From Bradyrhizobium sacchari (lineage in GTDB: Bacteria > Pseudomonadota > Alphaproteobacteria > Rhizobiales > Xanthobacteraceae): DNA of 63,737 nucleotides. The number at the start of each line of letters is the position of its first letter. Positions within the stretch are counted from its first letter, which is position 1. Both the position numbers and the translations under genes were made by a program. Positions 9,239-18,046 of the stretch are shown here, in pieces. The stretch lies in assembly GCF_002068095.1 (NCBI RefSeq), contig NZ_LWIG01000059.1, forward strand, positions 1 to 63,737, written 5' to 3'. The notes beneath the pieces were generated by a model. The model had not been told where the DNA came from and did no database searches. It saw only the letters and a program-made list of their open reading frames with translations.

Positions 9239-9439
9239 AACGAGGCTCTCGATGTCATCCGCTACGTCGCCTCGAAGAGAAACGGCAAGACATCATCATA
9301 TCGATGAGATGGAGGGGATAGAGACGGCAATGCAAGTGGAAACACTCATCCGCATCAGTTAGGCCCGCCAGCGGCTGCTATCTCCGCCTTCATCTCCTCG
9401 ACTGCGGACCGACTGATGCCGTGCTCGCTTATCTGGAGA

Positions 9440-9782
9440 GATCGAACGGCTCGACGCGCCGGTGATTTTGGCGTTCCTTGAGCATCTAGAGAGGCAGCGC
9501 GGCAACTCGGCGCGAACTCGCAATGCCCGGCTCGCTGCGATCAACTCGCTCTTCCTCTATCTGGAATAGAGGGTGCCATCCTGCCTCGACCGATCACGTC
9601 GGATCCGTGCGATCCCGATGAAGAAGACCGATCAGGCGCTCGTCCGGCTATCTCAATCGCGATGAGCTGCGGGCTGTGTTAGATGCGCCAGATGCGAGCA
9701 CCGTGTCCGGCATCCGTGATCGAGCCATGCTGCATTTGGCCTTCGCCGCAGGCATGCGCGTGTCGGAGCTTGTCGGCCTCTG
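9440..9782 (+). pseudogene. Tyrosine recombinase remnant
   Basis: Reading around frameshifts, the sequence gives LDAPVILAFLEHLERQRGNS, ARTRNARLAAINSLFLYLE (N-terminal SAM-like domain of an integrase), then DRAMLHLAFAAGMRVSELVG, which holds the first catalytic Arg. The catalytic C-terminal part with HxxR and Tyr is gone. It belongs to the same family as the better preserved recombinase at 56004-56927. Confidence 0.7.
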
Positions 9783-9893
9783 GCACATTTGTGTTCCGTG
9801 GTCGGGCCGCACCCTGATCAAGGCGCTTTGGCACGACGGAGTCGGGCTCTCGCTGTACGCCAAGCGGCTGGACCGTGGCCGCTATCTGGCCAG
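9783..9893 (+). mobile_element. IS66-family tnpB fragment
   Basis: Immediately after the integrase piece the same strand reads FVFRGRTLIKALWHDGVGLS-like sequence followed by LYAKRLDRGR, the core of the small IS66 TnpB protein. Only about 35 residues are left. It marks an old insertion into the integrase gene. Confidence 0.6.
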
Positions 9894-10232
9894 CGACGTT
9901 GGATTGCGCGGCAGCGATCAGGGTCAGGACCATAAATGAGCCGAGGCTGAACTGCTTCGACTGGATGCAAAGCTGGAGCATGGTGATCGCGGTCGGGCAA
10001 GGCATCAGGCGGTGATTGCGAGTTGGTTTCGTTCGTTTGCCCACGGGTTGCGCCGTCTCCGAATGGCTCGAAATCGAGTGAGATTGACGGCCTGCTGACG
10101 ATTCCCTGCTGAACGCATCCAGCAGGCTATTACGTCTGCCTGGTGCGGCAGCTCTCGTGCGCGCAGAGCAATGAGGCTGCCGCAGCGATCATGTCAGCGT
10201 GCTGCGCGTCCAATCCGCTTTGATTCCCTCGC
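9894..10232. other. Eroded mobile-element DNA
   Basis: No gene can be supported. Short helical fragments may be further IS66 debris, but they are too short to assign. Confidence 0.35.
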
Positions 10233-11516
10233 TCAAGCCGCGTTCAGCGCCTGGCCGAGATCGGCGATCAGGTCCGCCGGATTCTCGATGCCGATCGACA
10301 GGCGGATCGTGCAATCGAGCACGCCGATTTTCTGGCGGATGTCGGCGGGAACGCCGGAATGAGTCATCGTCGCCGGCAGGCTGGCGAGCGACTCCGTTCC
10401 GCCAAGGCTCACCGCGAGCTTGAAGATCTGCAGCGCGTTAAGGAATTTCACGGCCGCATCCTTGCCGCCGACGATGTCGAACGAGAACGTCGATCCCGCC
10501 CCCAGGCACTGCCGCGCGAACACGCGCCCCGCGGGCGAGGCCTCCTCGTGATGGCCGAGGTAATGCACCTTGGCCACCTTGGCATGGTCGCGCAAGAAGT
10601 CCGCCACGAGGCGCGCATTCGCATCGGATTTTTCCATGCGAAGGCTGAGCGTCTCCAGCGAGCGGTTGATCATCCAGCAGGAATGCGGATCGAGCTGGGT
10701 GCCGATGGCGCCGCGCAGCGCCTTGATGCCCTTCATGATCGCCTTGCTGCCGAGCGCGGCGCCCGCGATCAGGTCGGAATGACCGCCGACATATTTGGTG
10801 AGAGAATACAATGAAATATCCGCGCCATGCTCGATCGGCCGCTGAAACACCGGTCCCAGCAGCGTGTTGTCGCAGGCGATCACCGGAACAAGTCCCTGCG
10901 CTTTTCCGATCGCATCTGCAACGCGCCGGATCATCGCGATGTCGACGAGGCCGTTGGTCGGGTTGGCCGGCGTCTCGATCAGGATCATCGCAACGCGGCC
11001 CTTGCCCATGGCCTCCTCCGAAGCCTGCCTGACCGCCGTCTCATCGACACCGTCTGCGAAGCCGACGGCGCCGATCGACAGGCGCGCAAGCGTGTTCGTC
11101 AGCAGCGTTTCGGTCCCGCCATAGAGCGGCTGGGAGTGCAGGATGACGTCGCCCGGCCGCACGAAAGCGAGGATCGTGGTTGCGATCGCCGCCATGCCGG
11201 AGGAGAACAGCGCGCAGCTTTCGGTGCGCTCGTAGACCGCGAGCTTGTCCTCGACGATCTCGCTGTTGGGATGATTGAAGCGCGAATAGACGAGACCTGC
11301 GCCCATCCCCTCCGGCGGCTCGCGTCGGCCGGAGACGAAATCGAAGAAGTCCTGCCCGTCCTCGGCCGTCTTGAACACGAAGGTCGAGGTCAGGAACACC
11401 GGCGGCTTGATGGCGCCTTCCGAGAGCTGCGGATCGTAGCCATAGGTCAGCATCAGCGTTTCCGGATGCAGCATATGGTTGGCGATGCGGGTCTTCGACG
11501 GGAACGGTTTTACCAT
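10233..11516 (-). CDS. Cystathionine gamma-synthase-family PLP enzyme
   Basis: The 427-residue protein is a fold-type I PLP enzyme of Cys/Met metabolism, acting on cystathionine or homocysteine-type substrates such as O-acylhomoserine. It shows YSRFNHPNSEIVEDKLAVYE near the N-terminus, the SSGMAAI turn, the NPTNGLVDI region, and the PLP lysine in SLTKYVGGHSDLI. The start at 11516 (MVKPFPSKTRIANHMLHPET) is shared with the broken copy at 831. A longer in-frame extension upstream runs through non-coding repeat sequence and is not credible. Which reaction it catalyses (synthase, beta-lyase or gamma-lyase) cannot be told from sequence alone. It is complete and in good condition, unlike its neighbours. 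Confidence 0.88.
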   Translation of the reverse strand: MVKPFPSKTRIANHMLHPETLMLTYGYDPQLSEGAIKPPVFLTSTFVFKTAEDGQDFFDFVSGRREPPEGMGAGLVYSRFNHPNSEIVEDKLAVYERTESCALFSSGMAAIATTILAFVRPGDVILHSQPLYGGTETLLTNTLARLSIGAVGFADGVDETAVRQASEEAMGKGRVAMILIETPANPTNGLVDIAMIRRVADAIGKAQGLVPVIACDNTLLGPVFQRPIEHGADISLYSLTKYVGGHSDLIAGAALGSKAIMKGIKALRGAIGTQLDPHSCWMINRSLETLSLRMEKSDANARLVADFLRDHAKVAKVHYLGHHEEASPAGRVFARQCLGAGSTFSFDIVGGKDAAVKFLNALQIFKLAVSLGGTESLASLPATMTHSGVPADIRQKIGVLDCTIRLSIGIENPADLIADLGQALNAA

Positions 11517-11615
11517 GGCTGCCTCGCTGTTCTGATGCTTGCCGCGCGTTGCGGACCGAATCGGTGGTACAAGGCGGTGGTCACAAAATTGACCCCGGCC
11601 TTTTTGGAATCCTTT
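10689..11615. repeat. Long direct repeat, copy B
   Basis: This matches positions 1-927 in the same orientation. The right boundary at about 11615 cuts the LRR effector gene: its last residues and stop codon come from the repeat. The shared outer part includes tcacaaaattgac, loosely like the outer ends of some IS elements, so the repeat may have been spread by a transposon now lost. Confidence 0.85.
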
Positions 11616-12643
11616 GATTGTCAGAGTTGACGGACTCGAGCAGCTTGCCGAGGAAAAGCGCGTACTCTTGAGCACCAGGCTCTTCTGCAGAGGTCCGCCG
11701 CGCGGCTAGCACTTCCCGATCGCCGTCTCTTGGATTGCCTCCGAGCCAGTCTGCGACTTTTTCAGTGAGAGAGACGTCCTGTTCATCGTCTGCCGAGGAT
11801 GGTTCACTCGCGTCGTTATCCGGAAGTCTGACGGCCGGACCGACGTAGTTCTCGGCGTTTAGGATACTATCCAGGTTCGTCAGCACTTGCTCCCGCAGCG
11901 GATTTCCAGACAAATCTATGCTGGCGCGAACGCCCAACTGCGTCAGCAGGTCCTCGGATAGGCTGGTTAGCTGGTTATGGCCAGCGTCGAGAAGCACAAG
12001 TCCCGGCGGGAGCGCCTCAGGTAAGCTGGTTGACTGGTTGCCACTAACGGCGAGAGCATGGAGCATAGCGGGGAGGTTCTCCGGCAGACTCGTCAATTGA
12101 TTGTGGCTGACGTCGAGAGAAAGAAGCGCAGCAGGGAGGACCTCCGGCACATTCAGCGACTGATTGTCGCTGACATCGAGATGCTGAAGCGCAGGCGAAA
12201 GGACCTCAGGCAGGCTCGCCAGTCGGTTGTCGCTCGCGTTGAGAGATTGGAGCCCGGCCGGAAGGGCGGGCAAGTTGGTCAGATCGTTGTGACTGACGTT
12301 GGGGTACTCGAGCATGGCAGGGAGGCTATCGGGCAGCCTGGTCAGCCGATTGTAGGAAATGTTGATCGCCGTGAGGTCGGGGGATAATCTGGGCAGACTG
12401 GTCAGGGATAACGATCTGAGATCGATTGCCTTACGGCTTCTCCTCGATTCTCAGCGGATCCAGGTCCCATTCAGCAGCCCAATTCTCAACCGTCTGGTCT
12501 TGATCGTCCTCCGCATGAGCTGGATCTGCCACAATAGCCTGCACTCCGTCCCACAGCGCCGCGGCCTCGTTTTCCTGCCCCTCTTATTCGTTCGAGAAGA
12601 TCCCATCGCCGCGCAGAATCTGTCCTGCCTCAAAAGGATCCAT
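11600..12643 (-). pseudogene. NopM/IpaH-like LRR effector, truncated
   Basis: From 12643 the strand reads MDPFEAGQILRGDGIFSNE, then an in-frame stop near 12585, more of the same frame (ending in DLDPLRIEEKP) and a frameshift near 12430. From there about eight leucine-rich repeats of roughly 20 residues follow, of the type LPxxLxxLxVSxNxLTSLPE. Next comes the start of a NEL-like domain (LTEKVADWLGG, then EYALFLGKLLESVN). The catalytic Cys region of the NEL ubiquitin ligase is absent because the long repeat cuts the gene at about 11615. Intact relatives are type III-secreted E3 ligases delivered into plant cells. This one is dead or at most makes an LRR-only fragment. Confidence 0.8.
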
Positions 12644-12694
12644 TCCATACTCCCTTGCCAGGACTGAGTAGACTCAGTCCCCTACGATACGTTC

Positions 12695-12733
12695 TAACCT
12701 CTGAAGCATTTACCTGTCGGTAAGCTGACGAAG
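12695..12733 (-). promoter_or_regulatory. Degenerate tts box candidate
   Basis: On the minus strand TTCGTCAGCTTA (12732-12721) matches the conserved first part of the TtsI-binding tts box (TCGTCAGCTT). The rest (ACCGACAGG instead of a TCGAAAGCT-like half) is poor. It lies about 80 bases upstream of the effector start at 12643, a plausible distance. I consider it a decayed tts box. Confidence 0.4.
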
Positions 12734-12739
12734 AAGCTA

Positions 12740-13129
12740 TCAGCAGGTGGCGACTCGGAGTTGGAAAGGCGGTGATGGTTGCGCCTCCCCGAAGCGGCGC
12801 GACCATTTCGGCACGATCATCATAAGACAGGGACGTATCCGCGTGGAGGCGCCTGATTTCCTCCTCGCGGTCCACCGTGCCACCACCCCCTTGGCCTGCG
12901 CGGCCGCGCCCTGTCGGTGCCTGAAGTGTTCGACTGCCCGCGCCGCACACATCGCGCGCTGGCTCTCGGCGAGGTGTCGACGCTTCAAGTTCAGCCTGAT
13001 GACCGATCCCAGCGGATCGTCACCGTAATGGTTGCGCGTCGGACAATCGGTGCTGGTCTCGATGGCGGCGTGATAGCGGTTGCGGCCGTCGAGGATCTTT
13101 CTATCGAACACGCTGACCGGTTCGCGCAC
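12740..13129 (-). pseudogene. ParB-like N-terminal domain remnant
   Basis: The frame contains VFDRKILDGRNRYHAAIE, then GDDPLGSVIRLNLKRRHLAE and SQRAMCAARA. These are the ParB/Spo0J N-terminal core with its GxxRxxA-like motif and the RRHL/SQRAM stretch of partition and phage-type ParB proteins. After about residue 66 the reading frame drifts into Arg/Ala-rich sequence, so a frameshift has removed the HTH part. Confidence 0.65.
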
Positions 13130-13472
13130 ACCGTTTTTCGCGGATGTCCATCATCCCACCAAGGAGGAGAACGACGAGGCACTTGTGCGGTACACTCTCT
13201 GGCTCCCCATTTTGACGGGCGGGCTGGTGCCGGTGTCGCAAGACTTTTTTTCTGCTTGCCCAGACAAGACAGCTCGGATTAGTGACGAGTTCGCGCGTTT
13301 TTCCTTCGACAGCTTGTCGAGATTCTGCTGACGCCACTTCACGATCATTGCCGATGTAGGCGACCAGCTGAGTGACTTGGCCGAGGGCCATGCCGAAATG
13401 AGATTTAAGGTCCCCAAATCTCCTTTTATTTCATTCCGTGAAACCGAGCGTCCCGGGCTTGCCAAACCCGCG
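13130..13472. other. Intergenic, nothing recognised
   Basis: Overlapping frames on both strands lack recognisable motifs. This stretch separates the ParB remnant from the terminator of the MBL-caspase operon. Confidence 0.4.
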
Positions 13473-13514
13473 TAAAAAGAAGCCGACGCCGAGACGGATT
13501 TCTCGGCGGCGGCT
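13473..13514 (-). terminator. Rho-independent terminator of the MBL-caspase operon
   Basis: On the minus strand a 14-bp GC-rich stem (13514-13501 paired with 13494-13481, one mismatch) with a 6-base loop is followed by TTCTTTTT. It begins 21 bases after the stop codon at 13536. It ends the two-gene operon cleanly. Confidence 0.85.
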
Positions 13515-13535
13515 CTCCATATTGCGTTGCAGCAA

Positions 13536-13868
13536 TTAGCCCTGGGTCCCGACGATTTTATTCCCTGACAGGACGAAGGTCTTGGCGTTCACGTCGCTAT
13601 CCCGGGAGCCCTTCTTTTTTGCCCGCACCAGTGTAGCGTGTTCAGACGATGAACCGGAACCGGCCGAATCCGCGGCATACTTCCGAGCGACCTTGGTCCA
13701 TTCCTGAGCTACTCTGTCAGGTTTAGGGAGCGGAGCACTCGAATCCAGTCCTTTTGGAGGTGAATCCAAGGGTTCCCAGCCTTCGAGCGGGCCATTAAAA
13801 GGATCAGATTTTCCCGCCATGACGTCACCTGTCGTAAATGGATCGGTTGCCATCATATAGTCTTTCAC
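13536..13868 (-). CDS. Small coupled partner of the MBL-caspase protein
   Basis: The 110-residue frame starts with GTG at 13868, overlapping the TGA of the upstream gene as GTGA, a sign of translational coupling. ATG codons at 13856 and 13853 are alternatives. The protein is rich in Pro, Gly, Ser and Asp in its first half (FNGPLEGWEPLDSPPKGLDS), has a helical middle (VAQEWTKVARKYAA), then a Lys-rich RAKKKGSRD patch and ends in TFVLSGNKIVGTQG. There is no signal peptide or membrane segment. I do not recognise a family. Given its place behind a predicted protease, it could be a substrate, an inhibitor or a released effector. That is inference. Confidence 0.65.
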   Translation of the reverse strand: MKDYMMATDPFTTGDVMAGKSDPFNGPLEGWEPLDSPPKGLDSSAPLPKPDRVAQEWTKVARKYAADSAGSGSSSEHATLVRAKKKGSRDSDVNAKTFVLSGNKIVGTQG

Positions 13869-16384
13869 CAGCCTAGTCCAAGACAGGTAAATTGTCTCAG
13901 AATCTTGTTTTCTATCGCGACTTCCTCGATCTTGGTTCTGCCGTGCGGCATGCCTTTTATGTAGTCAATCTTGGCTTGAAAGAGCGCTTCGGCGGGTCGT
14001 TTTCCAGCTAGAATTTGCTTCCAAAATGCAGAGTGCATCGGTGCTCCGAAGAAGTTGAGGTCACCATCGACGGGAGAGTAGTGCGCTCCGGTGCAGCCGA
14101 CGAAAGCGTTGGCTCCCGCTGCCAGGAAGGAAAGGGCTATCGACTGAGCTGGGGTGACAACCTGAATGGGGTCGCCAGCCCGATAGACCGCAGCGCGCGT
14201 GCGTACGGTCAACGCGCCCCAGCAGCATCCGGCAAAGATGATCGCCCCGCACGGGTCGGGGACGTTGTTGACGGTCATCGCTTCAAGCATGTCGCCTTGA
14301 GTCTCACCCCAGAAGCGCGAGGTGTCCGTATCCGAGCCATGGAGCATGAGATAGATGTGCTTGGCCGAGAGATCGCCGGGGATGGCATTGGAGCGCACCA
14401 GCTCGGAGGTGAGCATCAGTTCGGCGCCCGGGAGCCCTGAGTAGATTTGATCCGCGAAGGGGCGCACAAAGTTGCGAAGGCCGAAACGGTTTACCAAGGG
14501 CGGCGAGGCGGTTTCGAACGCCGACTCCACAACGCTTGCTGTGTGCCCATCCGGTATCCTGGAGACCGGCACGTCGGCGAGATGGTCACCGTCCAGATCC
14601 CCGTAGCTTTGATCGCTCCAGACGATAAAATCGTCCGGATCATTCGTCGCGCTCGGCCCGATGCTGGCACGCAAGCTCGGTGGGAGTGTGTCATAGCGTT
14701 CGGACGGAACGACGTCGTAGCCTCCAACGATGACGACCCCTTTGACGTTTGCATTGCGCGCTTCCCGCTGGATCGCGGCGAATGCATCATTCTCGCGGGC
14801 CAAGTCCACCATCGGTTGTTTGGGACGGATCGTGTCGAGAATCCTGGCTGCCTCCGCCTGGCCGATATTGCCTGCCAGGCGCTTTGAATTTGTGACAAAC
14901 AGGAGAGGCGGCAGACGATCAATGTTTTTTTTTACAAGGTCGTGCGGAGCTACCGCGGCGACGGCAGCTGTTTCCCCAGGATCGATCTCGACCGTGATCG
15001 TCACCCTTGTCTTGGTGTGGGGGATTCTTGCGATGACCTCGACTTCCTCTCCATCGATCCGGCGCACCATTGCCTCTCCGCGCTTTGCGGGAGGTTGAGC
15101 CGCTTCCGCGAGGACGCGCCGTGCAGGTGGCGGGGGCGGGACGCCCTGTGGTTCGGGGCCGCCGCCTTCCCCGGTTGGAGCGACGTCCCGGGCATTCGGA
15201 GTAGGATCGTCGAGGTCGCCTTCGGAAATATCGATCTTGAGTTTGGACCGCACAAACGAGACCGTGATGACTCCGTTCCGATCGGTCCGCGCCCAGTGAT
15301 ATCTGTCGTTGATGCTCTTGAGGAATTTCAACACGCCGGGATCCGGGTGACCGGGATCTCCCCTCCCTGTCGAGATTCCGAACGCCTGGGCCTGCTCAAA
15401 GGCTTTCAGGACGTCCTCGTCAAAACCATTGTACGACGCGTGGTGGGGTAATTTGACGAACTGATACGGCCCCCCTTCCTTGATGGCATCGATCATTGAG
15501 GCCATGTCGTTGTCCAGTCCGGGCACTTCCGGGACTGCAAGCTGCATATCGCCGGTGAGCAGGATACGCTGTCCGGTCTTGCCAAGGCTGAGCACGATGC
15601 TTTGGTCATTCAGTGCGGCGCCTGGACCCACTCGGTCGAGATACTCGCGTATATCATCGGCGGCTACATCGGCTCCCTTGACACCGGACCCGGACAACAG
15701 CCTCTTGTAAATGTCGGCCGCATCCAGACCAGCATCCGCGTGCCGCAAGCTGTCGCTTGCGCGGCGGGCCTTGTTCTTGAGCCTCTTGAGCTCCTCACTA
15801 CAAATTTTCAGGTGGTTGGCGCTGGGACCAAGGATCTTCAGATTGAAATCCGCAAAGTCCTTCTCGATCTGTGTCACCTTTGCGGACGGGCCGGTGTACC
15901 GGACGATCTTTGTGCGGTCGGCCTTCAGTTTGGACAGCATCGCCGAATAGTTTGCCGACAAGTTGGCGGCGTCGGTGAGGAATTGATCCAATGCCGCGCC
16001 GTCAAGGTCGCCTTGCGGCTCCTCGACGATTGCAGCCATCACTTTGGCGGTCTCCGCATCGAGCGGCGCGTCTTCGCCATCCGTTGGAAATCCAAGATTC
16101 TCGTCGGCCACAAGGGCCTGCTCGAATGTAATCGTGCCGTCCTGCACCAATTTAGGCAGACACCCGATGTGGTCCGAGTGGCAATGGGTGACAACGAGCA
16201 GATCAACCTTGAACGGAGGCTCACCGAGGATTTCAGCGATTTGATCGGGGATTGACGGTGTATCGCCACTCGACTTCCAATCCCCCGGGTGAGCTCCATC
16301 GATCAAAATGCTTCGATCGCCCTCAACGGCGAGAATGCAGTCTCCATAGATTTTCGAGCCCATATCCAACAAGTACAACTTCAT
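13865..16384 (-). CDS. Metallo-beta-lactamase / caspase-like protease fusion
   Basis: The protein has 839 residues from the ATG at 16384, chosen over a TTG one codon earlier because AAGGAG lies 6 bases before it. Residue numbers here count from that TTG. Residues 1-390 form a ComEC-like MBL fold: metal motif THCHSDHIG (H68, H70, D72, H73), LLTGD (D280) and KLPHHAS (H315/H316). A Pro-rich linker follows at about 395-440. Residues 490-810 look like a clan CD cysteine protease of the C25/CHAT/caspase kind: GVVIVGGYDVVPSERYD, LADVPVSRIPDG, catalytic His in YLMLHGSD (H683), catalytic Cys in IIFAGCCWG (C721/C722), and SIALSFLAAGANAFVG. No signal peptide is seen, so it should act in the cytosol. MBL-protease pairings are known from predicted bacterial immune systems. 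This fusion with a small partner and no STAND or sensor gene is unfamiliar to me. Confidence 0.85.
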   Translation of the reverse strand: MKLYLLDMGSKIYGDCILAVEGDRSILIDGAHPGDWKSSGDTPSIPDQIAEILGEPPFKVDLLVVTHCHSDHIGCLPKLVQDGTITFEQALVADENLGFPTDGEDAPLDAETAKVMAAIVEEPQGDLDGAALDQFLTDAANLSANYSAMLSKLKADRTKIVRYTGPSAKVTQIEKDFADFNLKILGPSANHLKICSEELKRLKNKARRASDSLRHADAGLDAADIYKRLLSGSGVKGADVAADDIREYLDRVGPGAALNDQSIVLSLGKTGQRILLTGDMQLAVPEVPGLDNDMASMIDAIKEGGPYQFVKLPHHASYNGFDEDVLKAFEQAQAFGISTGRGDPGHPDPGVLKFLKSINDRYHWARTDRNGVITVSFVRSKLKIDISEGDLDDPTPNARDVAPTGEGGGPEPQGVPPPPPARRVLAEAAQPPAKRGEAMVRRIDGEEVEVIARIPHTKTRVTITVEIDPGETAAVAAVAPHDLVKKNIDRLPPLLFVTNSKRLAGNIGQAEAARILDTIRPKQPMVDLARENDAFAAIQREARNANVKGVVIVGGYDVVPSERYDTLPPSLRASIGPSATNDPDDFIVWSDQSYGDLDGDHLADVPVSRIPDGHTASVVESAFETASPPLVNRFGLRNFVRPFADQIYSGLPGAELMLTSELVRSNAIPGDLSAKHIYLMLHGSDTDTSRFWGETQGDMLEAMTVNNVPDPCGAIIFAGCCWGALTVRTRAAVYRAGDPIQVVTPAQSIALSFLAAGANAFVGCTGAHYSPVDGDLNFFGAPMHSAFWKQILAGKRPAEALFQAKIDYIKGMPHGRTKIEEVAIENKILRQFTCLGLGW

Positions 16385-16761
16385 CAAATGCTCCTTCCCA
16401 AGACTTCACAACACTCGCGCTCACCTGAGCCGTTTAGCCGGTCAAACTCCTTCAGACACAAATCGGTACACCGGCGCTCAAGACACTTTCGTGACGCGCA
16501 TCTCAAGCGGTCGGTTTTACCGGATCGTCGTTTTGGGTGTCGGCATCTATGGGTGTGATCATGACAAACGCTTAAAACAATCAAGTCCGCAATCGCTTGA
16601 TGGCCTTTCAAATCCGGTTGTATCGTACTATAGTAACTACCTACTTCAAGCGATTAGTGCAGTTGATTTGCTGACCGGCCGATCCCGACGCCGGAGAAGA
16701 TGCATATTGTGTCACTGAAATCGTTCATCAGTCAGAATACCTGCTTCCGTCAAGCGCTAGA
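16385..16761. other. Upstream region of the MBL-caspase operon
   Basis: About 375 bases without a convincing gene. It should hold the operon promoter. I see no clear tts box, nod box or -24/-12 element. A 75-residue minus-strand frame just upstream has several Cys but no recognisable family. Confidence 0.4.
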
Positions 16762-17120
16762 ATGACCGAAGAAGTGAGCCACGATGATTCGTTCCCGGAC
16801 TGCGTAATTGCCGACCTCCTGGAAGGAACGAAGCTTGAGGAGTGATCGGCCTCTGCCTTTCCGGCAGTGGACTTCGCGCCATGATTTTTCATCTCGGGAG
16901 TCTCATTCTGCTCAACGAGGTCCGTGTTCTGCCCAGAATAGATAGAGGATCGAGCGTATCGGGAGGCCCCGCCGGCATACTCGCCTCGGGCTGGCCTGAG
17001 CTTCGCTTCGGCAAACGTCCTCATGAAGCGTGCCTCCCGCGCACGAATCCGGACAGGAGTGCGCAAGTTATTCCATTTTCCAATGCACAACTCGGGAATA
17101 TTCTCGAATTGCAGCAGTGA
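16762..17120 (+). pseudogene. Patatin-like phospholipase remnant
   Basis: From 16762 the frame reads MTEEVSHDDSFPDCVIADLL and stops at 16834. One frame over it continues GLCLSGSGLRAMIFHLGSLI, then LPRIDRGSSVSGG, the oxyanion-hole and GxSxG regions of patatin lipases. It then degrades, and the catalytic Asp part is not found. It is a dead N-terminal third of a patatin protein. Confidence 0.75.
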
Positions 17121-17700
17121 TCTGGCCTATAATCGCTAATTGCGCGAAGCAAACAGCATTGGTACGCGGCAGCTCTACAGAAGAGCTACGCGGTTCAGCT
17201 CCGCGCACATTTGTCGGTTCGCGAACGTTTGTCGTAACGTATTTTTTTTGGAGCAGAGTAGGTTGGGGCAGACACGGGCTGGGGGATCGGCGGCGGGACC
17301 GCTCACGACAGTTTGCACCGCCGGGGACAACATCAATGTCGCCTTTTATCAGAACGCGGTTCCGATAGCCCGCGAGCTCGCGCTTGGAAATAGCGCAGGC
17401 CGCGACCTGATGGAGCTTTCGGTGCACCTCACATCGGAACCCGCGTTCTTGACGCCGACGCCGTTGGCCGATTTAACGAAAAGACCTCGGAACTCTCTGT
17501 ACGGTACGATCTCAGGGTAGCGCTGCTTGACCTGCAATCGCTTGAGCGTGAGTGGATGGACGCGTGCACGTCGAACATACTCGTGCGAAGCGGCCGGAAA
17601 AAGAAGGTCAGAGTAGCACTGAAACCATACTGCTCCGACGAGGTGCCCGAGGATCTCGGCCGAGACCTCGTCGTTCTGCAGGATCTCGGCGTCCTGCTAC
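17121..17700. other. Debris with an unrecognised open stretch
   Basis: No intact gene. From about 17440 to 17763 one plus-strand frame stays open and reads FNEKTSELSVRYDLRVALLD and LQSLEREWMDACTSN, which looks like real but unidentified coding sequence that has lost its start. Confidence 0.35.
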
Positions 17701-17976
17701 GTGATCACTGTTCCAGACTTTTCCGGCAACCTGTATTACAACACGCTAGGCAACTTTTCAGCCCATCCATATGCCGCTCTGCTCTTCATCGATTTTCTGA
17801 CCGGCGATTTGGTACACATTCGCGGGCGCGTTGAAATTCTTGGAGCGACCCGCGTCCCAACGAGCTTGGCGCGTATATATCGAGGATGGATACTTCGCGC
17901 CGAGCGCCTCCATTCGATCTGGCCCCGCAGTCGAGTTCTCGCCGTTTACTATCATGACAGGGCGTTGGCAAAATGA
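17701..17976 (+). pseudogene. Pyridoxamine-phosphate-oxidase-like flavoprotein fragment
   Basis: The frame reads VITVPDFSGNLYYNTLGNFS, then AALLFIDFLTGDLVHIRGRV and EILG. This is the central FMN-binding split barrel of proteins with a PNPOx-like N-terminus, often fused to a ferredoxin-reductase module. The N-terminal part and everything after about 90 residues are missing. Confidence 0.6.
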
Positions 17977-18046
17977 GTAGGCTGAGCTAGACCCTCGCTC
18001 AGTCGCCCAACACTCAAATCGACCCCAGTCAGAACGGAGAACTGCC

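Noticed and set aside
14942..16255. Plus-strand frames of 169-217 codons
   Set aside because: Antisense to the MBL-caspase gene, whose metal and protease motifs are intact on the other strand.
16385..16600. Possible tts box before the MBL-caspase gene
   Set aside because: CGTCACGAAAG on the minus strand shares only a few bases with the consensus and lacks the second half, so there is no basis to call it a secreted effector.
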